Assembly: GCF_038593265.1 (NCBI RefSeq)
Contig: NZ_CP151979.1
Coordinates: 3,107,001-3,171,000, forward strand
DNA: 64,000 nt
Direction: 5' to 3'
DNA from: Ureibacillus sp. FSL W7-1570
GTDB lineage: Bacteria > Bacillota > Bacilli > Bacillales_A > Planococcaceae
The notes under the pieces were generated by a model that was given only the letters and a program-made list of their open reading frames with translations, did no database searches and had not been told where the DNA came from. The translations under genes and the position numbers were made by a program. Shown here piece by piece: positions 17,826-27,104 of this stretch (positions within the stretch are counted from its first letter, which is position 1; every line of letters starts with the position of its first letter).

Positions 17826-19493
17826 ATGCGCTCCACATTCATGGGACTGGAAGCAAGCAAACGAGGTTTGTTCACGCAACAGACAGCTTTATATACAACA
17901 GGCCATAACATTGCGAATGCCAATACGGAAGGGTATTCGAGACAAAGAATCATCATGTCGCCAACTTTGGGTTATCCAGGTGCAGGCTTAAATGCCCCGA
18001 TGACACCCGGCCATATCGGAACAGGGGTAAAAGCGGAATCTGTACAGCGGGTCCGGGATGAATTCATCGACCGCCAGTACCGCCAGGAAACGAACAAACT
18101 TGGCTATTGGGAAACGAAAGCCAGCGCAATTTCACAAATGGAAGATGTCATGTCGGAGCCCTCTGAATATGGTTTGGATGAAGCGTTCCGCCTGTTTTGG
18201 AGCGCCCTTCAAGACGTCAGCGCCAACCCGGACGATACAGCGGCCAGAAAAGTGGTCGTGCAACGGGCGATCCATTTGGCGGATTCCTTCAACTATATTG
18301 ATACGCAACTGAAACAGATTCAAGGAAACCTGGGCAACGAAATCAATGTTTCCGTTGAACAAATCAACTCCATCTTGGAACAAATCGCAAACATCAATAA
18401 AGAAATCCAAGCCGTTGAACCAAATGGCTATGTGCCAAACGATTTGTATGACAAACGGGATTTGTTGGTGGATCAATTGAATGAATACTTCCCGGTTTCC
18501 ATCGAGCGGGTCCCTTCTGGAGGAAACGCTTCGAAAGTGGCGGAAGGAAGCTACACCATCAAGTTGAATGTCAAAGATAATAGTGGCAGCTATTCGGAAA
18601 TTGTTTTGGTTGATGGTGGAAACTATGCCACTTTGCGGGCACTTGATACAAGCGGGAAGCTTGTAGACGGGGACGAAGATACGGATCCTGATAATCCCCA
18701 ATTGGCATATCTGCCGTTCCATCAATTAGAGATCAGCATGGGCAACAAAACTCAAACGATAGGACAAGAAAATTTCCAAGAGTTCAAAGGGAAATTGTTG
18801 TCGCTGATCGATTCCTTTGGGTATAGCACAGATGGCACCAACAACACCATCCAAGGCTATTTCCCGGAAATGCTCCAAAGTTTGGATAAATTGGCGAACG
18901 CTTTTGTACAAGCTTTCAATAAAGTCCATGAAGCAGGGTATACGTTGGGGAAAAGTGACGATTCGGACACATCTGTGAATGGAATTTCATTTTTTGATCC
19001 AGTCGGACTTACTGCGGGCACGATCAAAGTGAACGACGCGCTTGTAAAAGATCCGAACCTGGTGGCTGCATCCAGCGTTCAAGGGGAAGAAGGAAACGGC
19101 AAATGGGCGCTGATTCTGGCAAATCTGCAATCCATGCCGATCAATAATAAAGAATCCATCGGCAAGATCAAGGATAAAGACGGAAACGAAACAACGGTGG
19201 AATTGCCTGATAATCTGGGATTGGACGGCGCAACTTTCCAATCCTATTACCAAGGCCTCATTGGACAACTTGGGGTAGACGGGCAAAAGGCGAACTTGCT
19301 CAAAACGAACACTGAAACGATCCGCCTGACTGTTGAAAACAACCGTGCTTCGATGAGTTCGGTTTCCCTTGATGAAGAAATGACGGATATGATCCGCTTC
19401 CAGCAGGCATACAGTGCAAATGCCCGGATGATCACAGTGATTGATGAATTGTTGGACAAAGTCATCAACGGCATGGGAAGAGCAGGATTATAA
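17826..19493 (+). CDS. flgK: Flagellar hook-associated protein 1, FlgK
   Basis: FlgK forms the first hook-filament junction ring. The 555-residue protein begins MRSTFMGLEASKRGLFTQQ with the rod/hook signature TTGHNIANANTEGYSRQRI. It ends with the conserved coiled-coil segment SVSLDEEMTDMIRFQQAYSANARMI and VIDELLDKVINGMG. The size is usual for the family, and the middle is a variable exposed domain. The start is ATG 17826 with AAGGAGGAGA upstream. flgL follows 41 bases later. Confidence 0.95.
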   Translation: MRSTFMGLEASKRGLFTQQTALYTTGHNIANANTEGYSRQRIIMSPTLGYPGAGLNAPMTPGHIGTGVKAESVQRVRDEFIDRQYRQETNKLGYWETKASAISQMEDVMSEPSEYGLDEAFRLFWSALQDVSANPDDTAARKVVVQRAIHLADSFNYIDTQLKQIQGNLGNEINVSVEQINSILEQIANINKEIQAVEPNGYVPNDLYDKRDLLVDQLNEYFPVSIERVPSGGNASKVAEGSYTIKLNVKDNSGSYSEIVLVDGGNYATLRALDTSGKLVDGDEDTDPDNPQLAYLPFHQLEISMGNKTQTIGQENFQEFKGKLLSLIDSFGYSTDGTNNTIQGYFPEMLQSLDKLANAFVQAFNKVHEAGYTLGKSDDSDTSVNGISFFDPVGLTAGTIKVNDALVKDPNLVAASSVQGEEGNGKWALILANLQSMPINNKESIGKIKDKDGNETTVELPDNLGLDGATFQSYYQGLIGQLGVDGQKANLLKTNTETIRLTVENNRASMSSVSLDEEMTDMIRFQQAYSANARMITVIDELLDKVINGMGRAGL

Positions 19494-19534
19494 CGGTTTA
19501 ATGTTCTTCAACGAATGAAGAAAGGAGAAAGAAC

Positions 19535-20410
19535 ATGCGTGTAACTCAATCAATGTTATCGAATAATATGCTTCGAAACTTGAGCAACAGTTATTCCAAA
19601 ATCGGGAAATATCAGGAACAAATCACGACCGGCAGAAAATTCACACGCCCGTCGGATGATCCTGTTTCTACGGTAAAAGGCATGGCTTTCCGCACAGATT
19701 TGAATAAAGCGGAACAATTCACCCGCAATATCCAGACGGTCAACAACTGGCTGGATACGACCGATGACGCCCTTGACCAAGCGGGTACCGCCCTGCACCG
19801 CATAAAAGAATTGTTGGTTCAAGCGGCGAATGATACAAACACATCAAGCGACCGGACAAAAATAAAAGAAGAAATCGAACAGATAAAACAGCAATTAAGA
19901 GATATAGCGAATACTAAAGTGGGAAATAAATACATATTCTCAGGAACAAAAACATTGGCACCGGTTTTTGACGAGAGTGGCATGACGGGCCATATCAATG
20001 AAGAGATTGTACAAATCGAGGTTTTTGACGGGATTAAACTGGATGTGAATATCCCTGGAAAAACATTGTTTGGGAATATTGATAATTTTATGAGCAACCT
20101 TTCAAACCTTCTGAATGACGATACAAAAACCGGGGAAGATATTTCGGAGATGTTGGGCGATTTGGACCAGCTGTATGAAGAAGTTTTGGCGGCGCGTGCA
20201 GACATTGGGGCCCGTCAAAACCGGGTGGAATTGATGACAAATCGTCTGGCATTGCATGAAACGAATGTGACAAAACAGCTTTCAGAAAATGAAGATGTCG
20301 ATTATGCGAAAGCCATTACGGAAATGATCACAGCGGAATCCATTCACCAAGCCGCTCTGTCAGTCGGTGCAAAAATCATTCAGCAAACATTGGTAGATTT
20401 TATTCGATAA
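19535..20410 (+). CDS. flgL: Flagellar hook-associated protein 3, FlgL
   Basis: FlgL is the second junction protein joining FlgK to the flagellin filament. The 291-residue protein has the flagellin-like N-terminus (MRVTQSMLSNNMLRNLSNSY, ITTGRKFTRPSDDPV). It has the matching C-terminal helix (ITEMITAESIHQAALSVGAK, QQTLVDFIR) around a short middle domain. ATG 19535 follows GAAAGGAG. It lies in operon with flgK. Confidence 0.94.
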   Translation: MRVTQSMLSNNMLRNLSNSYSKIGKYQEQITTGRKFTRPSDDPVSTVKGMAFRTDLNKAEQFTRNIQTVNNWLDTTDDALDQAGTALHRIKELLVQAANDTNTSSDRTKIKEEIEQIKQQLRDIANTKVGNKYIFSGTKTLAPVFDESGMTGHINEEIVQIEVFDGIKLDVNIPGKTLFGNIDNFMSNLSNLLNDDTKTGEDISEMLGDLDQLYEEVLAARADIGARQNRVELMTNRLALHETNVTKQLSENEDVDYAKAITEMITAESIHQAALSVGAKIIQQTLVDFIR

Positions 20411-20441
20411 TTAAACCACTTTATAAAAAGAAAAATCGATC

Positions 20442-20475
20442 AGCGTTTGGACGACCCGGTTCAAACGCTTTTCTT
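20442..20475 (+). terminator. Terminator-like hairpin between flgL and yviE
   Basis: AGCGTTTG and CAAACGCT form a stem with a 12-base loop followed by TTTTCTTG. Its place inside the flagellar gene run suggests partial termination. Confidence 0.6.
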
Positions 20476-20492
20476 GAAATGCAGGTGATTTT

Positions 20493-21056
20493 ATGAGGTT
20501 CCCCGAAATTCATATCCGCACATACGATATCATCATGGATTGGAACATTCAAGATCCGGTCCAAACGATTCGCCAACCGAGAGCGGATCAGCATATCGAG
20601 CAGCCGGCTGCAATTCTGGAAATCAACTCCACTCGCGCCCAATTGCATCTCGATACAACACAGGCCCGCCGTGATCTTGGTTTGGTGGGGCCATTAGAGT
20701 CCATTGACAATTATGCGAAAGAAGGAAAAAAAGCGGTTCTGGAAGGGATGGCAAGACGGGCAAAGGAAGGGCGCCAAATCATGGAGAATGCCGGAAAGGG
20801 CATGGGGCGTCAAATCATTCAAAACATTGCCAAAGAAAAATTTGGTCCGAAGCCATTGCAATTCAACTTGAAATTCGTGCCTTCCATCGGCTCGGTAAAA
20901 GTTGATTATATCCCTGGCGAAACGGAAATAAATATTACACCGCAGAAACCGAAGATTGATGTGCAGATGAATAAACCGATCCATGAATATACACCTGGAA
21001 AAATTACAGGTGAAGTACTACAATATCCTAAAGTGGAAATTGATGTGACTTTATAG
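20493..21056 (+). CDS. yviE: YviE/DUF6470 family flagellar-cluster protein
   Basis: The 187-residue protein matches in size, context and style the YviE family found between flgL and fliW in bacilli. It shows an N-terminal beta segment (FPEIHIRTYDIIMDWNIQ), a central amphipathic helix (EGKKAVLEGMARRAKEGRQIM), and a C-terminal beta-rich region with many Pro and Ile residues. No signal peptide or membrane segment is seen. The molecular function is unknown; by location it should serve the flagellum. fliW starts 15 bases after its stop. Confidence 0.8.
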   Translation: MRFPEIHIRTYDIIMDWNIQDPVQTIRQPRADQHIEQPAAILEINSTRAQLHLDTTQARRDLGLVGPLESIDNYAKEGKKAVLEGMARRAKEGRQIMENAGKGMGRQIIQNIAKEKFGPKPLQFNLKFVPSIGSVKVDYIPGETEINITPQKPKIDVQMNKPIHEYTPGKITGEVLQYPKVEIDVTL

Positions 21057-21071
21057 ATGGGAGATAACACG

Positions 21072-21515
21072 ATGCAAATTCAAACGAAATTTTTAGGCGA
21101 AGTGGAAATCCAAGAAGAAGAAATCATCACATTGACAAGCGGGCTTTTGGGATTGGAAGATTATACGAAATACGTCTTGCTGCCATTGGAAAAAGACAGC
21201 CCCCTTGCATTTTTCCAATCAGTGGAAGAACCGCAAGTCGGGTTTGTTGTCGCCTATCCTTTTGCTTTCAAAAAAGATTATGCTTTCGATATCAGTGAAA
21301 CCGATAAAGAAGACTTGCAGGTTGAAAAAGAAGAAGAACTGATTGCCTATTCCATCGTCACTGTAAAAGAGCCTTTTGAGTCATCAACTTTGAATTTACT
21401 CGCCCCAATCGTGATCAATAGCGTAAAAAAATGCGGAAAACAAATTGTGTTGCAAGACAACGAAGCCTTTCCGCTGCGCTTCCCGATTGCTGAGCCAAAA
21501 GGAAGTGTAAAATAA
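21072..21515 (+). CDS. fliW: Flagellar assembly factor FliW
   Basis: FliW binds either flagellin (Hag) or the regulator CsrA. When flagellin is scarce FliW is freed and sequesters CsrA, relieving repression of hag translation. The 147-residue protein shows family blocks such as [42 protein letters not shown] and [24 protein letters not shown] 21072 is set by GGGAGA; an in-frame ATG at 21057 overlaps that signal. Its stop overlaps the csrA start (TAATG), which favours translational coupling. Confidence 0.94.
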   Translation: MQIQTKFLGEVEIQEEEIITLTSGLLGLEDYTKYVLLPLEKDSPLAFFQSVEEPQVGFVVAYPFAFKKDYAFDISETDKEDLQVEKEEELIAYSIVTVKEPFESSTLNLLAPIVINSVKKCGKQIVLQDNEAFPLRFPIAEPKGSVK

Positions 21516-21736
21516 TGTTAGTCCTCTCAAGAAAACTCAATGAATCTATCATCATCGGCGAAAATATAGAAGTTAAAGTGCTCTCCATTGAAGGAGATCA
21601 AGTAAAATTGGGAATCGTGGCGCCAAAAAATATCAAAGTCCACCGCAGGGAAGTATATGAATCTATCCAAGAACAAAATAAAGCGGCATTAAATATTGAT
21701 GCGAATTTAATTCAAAAATTAACAAAAAAGCGTTAA
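21515..21736 (+). CDS. csrA: Carbon storage regulator CsrA, translational repressor
   Basis: CsrA is a homodimeric RNA-binding protein recognising GGA in hairpin loops. The 73-residue protein has the canonical N-terminus [23 protein letters not shown], the core [20 protein letters not shown] and a short helical tail. In B. subtilis its main target is the hag leader. Here hag lies immediately downstream and its leader carries a strong CsrA-type hairpin at 21870-21885. The gene is coupled to fliW through overlapping stop and start codons. Confidence 0.96.
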   Translation: MLVLSRKLNESIIIGENIEVKVLSIEGDQVKLGIVAPKNIKVHRREVYESIQEQNKAALNIDANLIQKLTKKR

Positions 21737-21805
21737 AAGAATTTAGGTTAAAAAATATGAGAGGAATTTTAAAAAATAAATAGAAAAAAGATTAAAAAAA
21801 CATAT

Positions 21806-21831
21806 TAAACTTTTTTTCTTTCTTACGATAT
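21806..21831 (+). promoter_or_regulatory. SigD promoter of flagellin gene hag
   Basis: TAAA (21806-21809), a 14-base spacer and TACGATAT (21824-21831) match the flagellar sigma consensus TAAA-N15-GCCGATAT at 10 of 12 box positions. It lies about 80 bases upstream of the hag start. Confidence 0.8.
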
Positions 21832-21869
21832 ATAAAGTGTAAGGCTTAAGAATAAAGTGCTTGAGCCAA

Positions 21870-21905
21870 TCCACATGGATGTGGAAAATCAAAATTTCAA
21901 GGAGG
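21870..21905 (+). promoter_or_regulatory. CsrA binding sites in the hag leader
   Basis: TCCACATGGATGTGGA (21870-21885) folds into a 6-bp stem with GGA in the loop and contains ACAxGGAUGU, the core of the known high-affinity CsrA site. A second GGA lies in the Shine-Dalgarno AAGGAGGA at about 21898-21905. This is the arrangement by which CsrA blocks ribosome access to hag mRNA in B. subtilis. Confidence 0.8.
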
Positions 21906-21913
21906 ATTTCATA

Positions 21914-23449
21914 ATGAGAATTCAACACAATATTTCAGCGTTAAACACACACCGTAACCTATCTTTCAACAACTCTCAAGCTGCGAAAAACCTTGAGAAA
22001 TTATCTTCCGGTTACAAAATCAACCGTGCGGGCGACGATGCAGCAGGTTTGGCAATTTCTGAAAAAATGCGTGCGCAAATCCGTGGTTTGGACATGGCAT
22101 CCAAAAACTCACAAGATGCTATTTCTCTAATCCAAACAGCAGAAGGTGCGTTAAACGAAACTCACTCCATCCTTCAACGTATGCGTGAACTTGCAGTACA
22201 ATCTTCAAACGATACAAACGTAACGGATGACCGTGAAGCATTACAAAAGGAAATTGAACAATTAATTGAAGAAATCGATCGTATTGCAAACACTACTGAG
22301 TTCAATACTCAAAAATTACTAGACGGTTCTTTCAAAGGTACGTTCCAAATCGGTGCCAACGAAGGTCAAAGCATTAACTTAAATATTAATAAAATGGGTG
22401 CAGCAGCATTAGGCTTAACTGCAACTACAACTGTTCAAAGTGATGTGGAAGTAACGAAAGTATCTGGTGCAGGTTCAGGAGCTACTCCAAAAGCATTAGC
22501 AGATGGAATTTATACTGTTGAAGGTAACAAAGTACTAGACAGCACTGGTAACCAAGTAGGTACAGTAAATGATAAAAGCGTCAAATTAACTGATGGTATT
22601 TCTCAGTATGAATTTGATGAATCCATTTCTGTAACAGACGGATCAACAATCACAGTGAAAAATGGTAAAGCTACATTAGAATCTAAATTGGCTGATATTG
22701 AACAAACAGTAATTGGTAAAGCTGCTTCTGGTTCTGGTGCTGCAATTGCAGATGGTGAGTATACAGTAAGCTCTGACGGTACGAAATTATTAAATAGTTC
22801 TGGTACTGAAGTGACAGGTGTAACAATTTCAGGTAATACAATTACTAAAACTTCTGGATCTGATTCAACTACTTATACATTTTCTGCTAATTTGAATGCT
22901 GGAGACAAAATCACTTTGGATTCAGATCAAGCAACTGCTAAAATTGCGAATGGAGCAAAAGAATTACCTGCTGGTAATTATGAAATCTCTGGTTCAAATG
23001 TGATTAAAGATGGTCAAGTAGTTGGTTCATTTGATGATACTAAAAAGGAAGCAACAATCAAAGTTGGCGATAAAGAAATTAAAGTTGATGCGGGTAAATT
23101 AAATTTAGCAACTGCATTAGCTGATGGTTCTACTTTCACAATTAATGGTGTTGACATCTCTAACCGTGAATCCGCTTCTGCAACAATCTCAAAAATCGAC
23201 GAAGCAATCAAATCAGTATCCGAACAACGTGCAACTCTTGGTGCTGTGCAAAACCGCTTAGAACATACAATCAACAACTTAGGAACAGCATCAGAAAACT
23301 TGACAGCTGCTGAATCTCGTATCCGTGATACAGATATGGCGAAAGAAATGATGGAATTCACGAAAAACAACATCTTAATGCAAGCTGCTCAAGCAATGTT
23401 AGCTCAAGCAAACCAACAACCTCAAGGTGTTCTACAGTTATTACAATAA
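21914..23449 (+). CDS. hag: Flagellin
   Basis: This is the main filament subunit, 511 residues. The conserved N-terminus (MRIQHNISALNTHRNLSFNN, LSSGYKINRAGDDAAGLAISEK) and C-terminus (AESRIRDTDMAKEMMEFTK, LAQANQQPQGVLQLLQ) form the D0/D1 core. The middle is about 240 residues longer than in the short Bacillus Hag. It consists of three related segments of about 65 residues, each starting with an ADG.Y/PAGNY-type strand (DGIYTVEGNKVLDS, DGEYTVSSDGTKLLNS, AGNYEISGSNVIKD). These are probably repeated surface domains and, being Ser/Thr-rich, plausible glycosylation targets. ATG 21914 has AAGGAGGA upstream. SigD promoter and CsrA sites lie in the leader. Confidence 0.97.
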   Translation: MRIQHNISALNTHRNLSFNNSQAAKNLEKLSSGYKINRAGDDAAGLAISEKMRAQIRGLDMASKNSQDAISLIQTAEGALNETHSILQRMRELAVQSSNDTNVTDDREALQKEIEQLIEEIDRIANTTEFNTQKLLDGSFKGTFQIGANEGQSINLNINKMGAAALGLTATTTVQSDVEVTKVSGAGSGATPKALADGIYTVEGNKVLDSTGNQVGTVNDKSVKLTDGISQYEFDESISVTDGSTITVKNGKATLESKLADIEQTVIGKAASGSGAAIADGEYTVSSDGTKLLNSSGTEVTGVTISGNTITKTSGSDSTTYTFSANLNAGDKITLDSDQATAKIANGAKELPAGNYEISGSNVIKDGQVVGSFDDTKKEATIKVGDKEIKVDAGKLNLATALADGSTFTINGVDISNRESASATISKIDEAIKSVSEQRATLGAVQNRLEHTINNLGTASENLTAAESRIRDTDMAKEMMEFTKNNILMQAAQAMLAQANQQPQGVLQLLQ

Positions 23450-23460
23450 TAAAACTAAAT

Positions 23461-23509
23461 GGGCTGTCCGAAAAGTCGAGTGAATCGACCTTCTGTACAG
23501 CCTTTTTTA
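23461..23509 (+). terminator. Intrinsic terminator of hag
   Basis: GGCTGT (23462-23467) and ACAGCC (23497-23502) enclose an inner GTCGA/TCGAC stem, followed by TTTTTTATATTTT. The same bases also form the left edge of a possible small mobile element. Confidence 0.7.
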
Positions 23510-23804
23510 TATTTTAAGGGTAAAAAATCGTCCTTTGTACAAGTTCTTGAGATGATCGGAGTTCCCATTAAAAGCTTCATGCACAAAATCCGAGTGTGTA
23601 AAAGGACATTAAGAGAAATTAGTGTTTCACTCGATTGCTATGGACGGAAAAAGTCAGAACAGAATTTAGATTAGTGGACATCTTCCAAAAAATAGGAAAT
23701 TAGGAGCTGATTCGCCAAGATAACTTCAAAATTCAGGAAAAAGAGCGAATAGGAAAACTAATTGTTTTCTCCATTCGCATATTTTTTAGTCTATTTAGAC
23801 AGCC
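23461..23804. mobile_element. Possible decayed IS/MITE-like element between hag and the glycosylation island
   Basis: GGGCTGTCCGAAAAGTC at the left and, in inverted orientation, TGGCTGTCTAAATAGAC at the right (near 23788-23804) are imperfect inverted repeats about 340 bp apart. GGGCTGTCC-type ends are typical of several IS families. No transposase is readable inside, and no clear target-site duplication was found. The 23450-23877 gap holds no other gene I can support. Confidence 0.35.
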
Positions 23805-23877
23805 ACTTTATTTAAATTGCAATTATGAATGCCGATATATTATTTGTGATCAACCTAATTTTGAGAGAGGTATTGTA

Positions 23878-24225
23878 ATGGAAAAATTAATAAATGAAAT
23901 AAAAAATTCTTATTATGAATATGTTGTTAAGATTGCTCCTGGTTGTGAAATTATCGCGAATAAATTACGTATTGGTGAAATAGAAGATGCACTTTATAAT
24001 ATAATTCAATTTTCTGAAGGTTTAAGTTGGCTGTTAGCTGTGGAAGAAAAATTAAAAGAGCAACACTTTATGATAAACAGTAGGATATCGGAAGCACAAG
24101 AATTATTAAAAGAAATTAATGAAGCTCTTGAACATAAAGATTTTATTACGGTTGCCGATTTGTTTGAATATGAAATTCAACCACTTTTTAATAGCGCATC
24201 TGAGTGGACTTTTGAAAAATTTTAA
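23878..24225 (+). CDS. Hypothetical helical protein upstream of Maf
   Basis: The 115-residue protein is not recognised. It is predicted mostly helical, acidic, without signal peptide or membrane span. It contains an amphipathic stretch IEDALYNIIQFSEGLSWLLAVEEKL and a C-terminal region LEHKDFITVADLFEYEIQPLF. ATG 23878 has GAGAGG upstream. It ends 15 bases before maf and shares the island's AT-rich composition, so it is probably cotranscribed with maf and may aid flagellin modification or secretion. That role is inference from position only. Confidence 0.6.
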   Translation: MEKLINEIKNSYYEYVVKIAPGCEIIANKLRIGEIEDALYNIIQFSEGLSWLLAVEEKLKEQHFMINSRISEAQELLKEINEALEHKDFITVADLFEYEIQPLFNSASEWTFEKF

Positions 24226-24240
24226 AAAGGTGGTATTAAG

Positions 24241-26112
24241 TTGTTAGTAGAAAATCGAATGCTTTTAAAAAATTTGAATCCAAAAACGTACTTTGCGTTA
24301 AATCACATTGAAAGTAAACTATCCAATGTCCGAGTATTTCCTTCTAAAAAGGGTGATGCTACATTAGCAATAACTATAGATAATAAGGAATACCTATATC
24401 ATAGTAAATATGATCCTAAACGAGAAGCTCAAACATTTGTAGATAAATTAATTAGTGACCAGCACATCAATGATGTTAAAAACATTAAACATTTGTTATT
24501 TATTGGTATTGGCCTAGGATATCATTTCGAAATGATAATGGAAAAATTCCCTTATGCATCCTTTTCAATTTTTGAACCCAATATTGAAGTATTACATACA
24601 TTTTTATCAAAAGTAAATTTATCCAAGTATAAGGTGAATAAAATAAAGGAAGTTTTTACAAACATAGATCAAATTAATCATTTAAATAATTTCCTTGATT
24701 TATCAATTGAAAATTCTATGACTATAATTTTGCCAATTTCATTTCAACTGTATTCTAATGAAATTGAATCTTTTCAAGGCTTCGTGAAAGATAATTTAAA
24801 ACAAAGAAAAGCTGTTTTGGCAACTAAGGTTTCTTTCCAGCAACGTTGGACAATTAATTCAATTGTAAATTTTCCAGAAGTAGTGAAAACACCCAATTTT
24901 TTTGAAGACATTAACAGTCATCTTTTAAAAGATAAGCCGGTTATTATAGTAGCAGCGGGACCTTCATTGTCTTTAGAAATTGAACATTTAAGAAGAATAA
25001 AAGAAGAGGGAAGAGCTTATTTATTTGCTGTCGGTTCAGCGGTAAATGCTCTAATAGAAGCGAAGATTTTTCCAGATGCCTTTTTTAGTTATGATCCGGG
25101 AGCACTAAATGCAAAAGTTGTGAGCAGAATAAAAGAAGGAAATTTAGATATTCCACTAGTTTTTGGAACTTCAATTGGGTATGAGGTATTAGAAGATTAT
25201 CCGGGAAAAAAAATACACTTCTTAACAAGTCAGGATACATTCTCTCATCATTTGTTAAAGGTTGATACAACCAATACAGTACCGGATGCAAAATCAATTG
25301 CGATTATAACACTTTACATTTTATTAAAGTTAAAAGTATCTACAATTATTTTAGTTGGTCAAAATTTAGGTTTTGTAAACAATAAACGTTACGCAAACGA
25401 AATTAATTACAATTTTTTGTCAAATGAATTAAGTGAAAAAGAAAAGGAAAATATTTTATTTATAGAAAGTGTTAATGGCGGAAAAATTGAAACAGATGAA
25501 CTTTTCCTAATGATGAAAAAAAATATGGAAAATGTAATTAAAAATATGAATAGTAGTTCTGAAATTATTAATACGACAAAAAATGGCGCGAAAATAGCAG
25601 GAACAACATTTATGCCATTAGAAGAGGTCATTGAAAAAAAACTCCAACGAACTAATATTACAGGTAAAGAGTGGCTTCAAGGTAAGCAGGATGTTGATAT
25701 GGAATTTGTACGAAAGAGGTATAATAATTTAGAGTATAGTTTCGATGAAATGATTTCTGCATTTAATGATGTTATACAAGTGCAAAATGAAATTATTGAG
25801 GATTATAAAAAGGGAATATTTACAAAATTGGAGTCCCAATTTGTTCGTTTTGATAAAGCATTCAATAAAGTAAAAAACTCAGAGTTCTTTAAAGTCATTA
25901 TTAAGCCTATGACAAGAGTACAACACGAGGATTTTTTAAAACATTCATATAAAGTTCAAGCGGCACATTTACCGAATAAAAAGGCTGAAAATTTTATTAA
26001 TATCTTTATTAAATATACTAACGCAATTTATGCAGCCATTATATATATACAACCAGCATTTAAAAAATTAAAAGAGTCAAATATTTTTAATGTAAAGGAA
26101 AATGTGAAATGA
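24241..26112 (+). CDS. maf: Motility-associated factor (Maf) flagellin glycosyltransferase
   Basis: Maf proteins transfer nonulosonic acids (pseudaminic or legionaminic) from CMP-sugars to Ser/Thr of flagellin. The 623-residue protein has the family architecture. An N-terminal domain contains HLLFIGIGLGYHFEMIMEKFP and FSIFEPNIEVL. The central DUF115/MptE-like domain shows IIVAAGPSLSLEIEHLRRIKEEG, LFAVGSAVNALIEAKIFPDAFFSYDPG and ILVGQNLGFVNNKRYA. A helical C-terminal domain follows. The start TTG 24241 follows AAAGGTGG; ATG 24259 is an alternative. The stop overlaps the legB start. CMP-legionaminic acid from the following genes is the likely donor and Hag the likely acceptor. Confidence 0.88.
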   Translation: MLVENRMLLKNLNPKTYFALNHIESKLSNVRVFPSKKGDATLAITIDNKEYLYHSKYDPKREAQTFVDKLISDQHINDVKNIKHLLFIGIGLGYHFEMIMEKFPYASFSIFEPNIEVLHTFLSKVNLSKYKVNKIKEVFTNIDQINHLNNFLDLSIENSMTIILPISFQLYSNEIESFQGFVKDNLKQRKAVLATKVSFQQRWTINSIVNFPEVVKTPNFFEDINSHLLKDKPVIIVAAGPSLSLEIEHLRRIKEEGRAYLFAVGSAVNALIEAKIFPDAFFSYDPGALNAKVVSRIKEGNLDIPLVFGTSIGYEVLEDYPGKKIHFLTSQDTFSHHLLKVDTTNTVPDAKSIAIITLYILLKLKVSTIILVGQNLGFVNNKRYANEINYNFLSNELSEKEKENILFIESVNGGKIETDELFLMMKKNMENVIKNMNSSSEIINTTKNGAKIAGTTFMPLEEVIEKKLQRTNITGKEWLQGKQDVDMEFVRKRYNNLEYSFDEMISAFNDVIQVQNEIIEDYKKGIFTKLESQFVRFDKAFNKVKNSEFFKVIIKPMTRVQHEDFLKHSYKVQAAHLPNKKAENFINIFIKYTNAIYAAIIYIQPAFKKLKESNIFNVKENVK

Positions 26113-27104
26113 AAATATTGGTGACGGGTGCTGATGGTTTTATCGGTTCTCATTTAACTGAAGGATTAGTTCGTTTAGGTTATAATGTAAAAGCATTCGT
26201 ATATTACAACTCCTTTAACTCTTGGGGCTGGCTAGACCATTCTCCACAGGAAATCAAATCCCAATTAGATGTATTTGCCGGCGATATTCGTGATCCATAT
26301 GGAGTAAAGGAGGCAATGAAAGGATGTACACATGTTCTCCATTTAGCCTCGCTTATTGCGATTCCATATTCTTATCATTCTCCGGCAACTTATGTTGAAA
26401 CGAATATTAACGGAACATTAAATGTGGTACAGGCCGCTCGAGAATTAGGGGTTGAAAAAGTTGTCCATACTTCGACAAGTGAAGTTTATGGAACGGCACA
26501 ATATGTACCAATTGATGAAAATCATCCGTTGCAAGGTCAGTCGCCTTATTCTGCATCAAAAATCGGAGCAGATCAAATTGCGTTATCATTTTATCGTTCC
26601 TTTGATACACCGGTTGCGATTATCCGACCATTTAATACTTATGGGCCGCGCCAATCAGCCCGGGCAGTAATTCCAACAATTATTACCCAACTAGCCAGTG
26701 GTAAAGAAACGATAAAACTTGGCGCTGTCAGCCCGACGAGAGATTTTAACTATGTAAAAGATACTGTCCAGGGATTTATTTCTATTATGAATTCACCCAA
26801 TTCAATTGGCGAAGTGATTAATATTGGTTCAAACTATGAAATATCTATTGGTGAAACTGCTGAAATGATTGCCGATATAATGGGTATAGATTTAAAAATC
26901 GAAACGGATGAACAGCGTTTGCGCCCTGAAAAAAGCGAAGTAGAGCGATTATGGGCAGACAATAGGAAAGCTAAAGAATTGCTTGGCTGGGAGCCAAAAT
27001 ATGGCGGTAAAGAAGGTTTCCGTCGAGGATTAGAAGAAACGATTGAATGGTTTACTAATCCAAAAAACCTATCTCAATATAAGGCAGATGTTTATAATAT
27101 ATGA
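26109..27104 (+). CDS. legB: NAD-dependent 4,6-dehydratase LegB (legionaminic acid step 1)
   Basis: This short-chain dehydrogenase/reductase removes water from an NDP-GlcNAc to give the 4-keto-6-deoxy sugar, the first step to legionaminic acid. The 331-residue protein has the NAD-binding motif VTGADGFIGSHL, the catalytic triad region HTSTSEVYG with YSASKIGAD (YxxxK), and RPFNTYGPRQSARAVIPT. It resembles the LegB branch rather than PseB because it is followed by the full Leg gene set; this branch call is by context. The start overlaps the maf stop (ATGA). Confidence 0.87.
   Translation: MKILVTGADGFIGSHLTEGLVRLGYNVKAFVYYNSFNSWGWLDHSPQEIKSQLDVFAGDIRDPYGVKEAMKGCTHVLHLASLIAIPYSYHSPATYVETNINGTLNVVQAARELGVEKVVHTSTSEVYGTAQYVPIDENHPLQGQSPYSASKIGADQIALSFYRSFDTPVAIIRPFNTYGPRQSARAVIPTIITQLASGKETIKLGAVSPTRDFNYVKDTVQGFISIMNSPNSIGEVINIGSNYEISIGETAEMIADIMGIDLKIETDEQRLRPEKSEVERLWADNRKAKELLGWEPKYGGKEGFRRGLEETIEWFTNPKNLSQYKADVYNI

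Noticed and set aside
23459-23674. 71-residue protein after hag
   Set aside because: It starts within the hag terminator without a ribosome binding site and shows no recognisable family.
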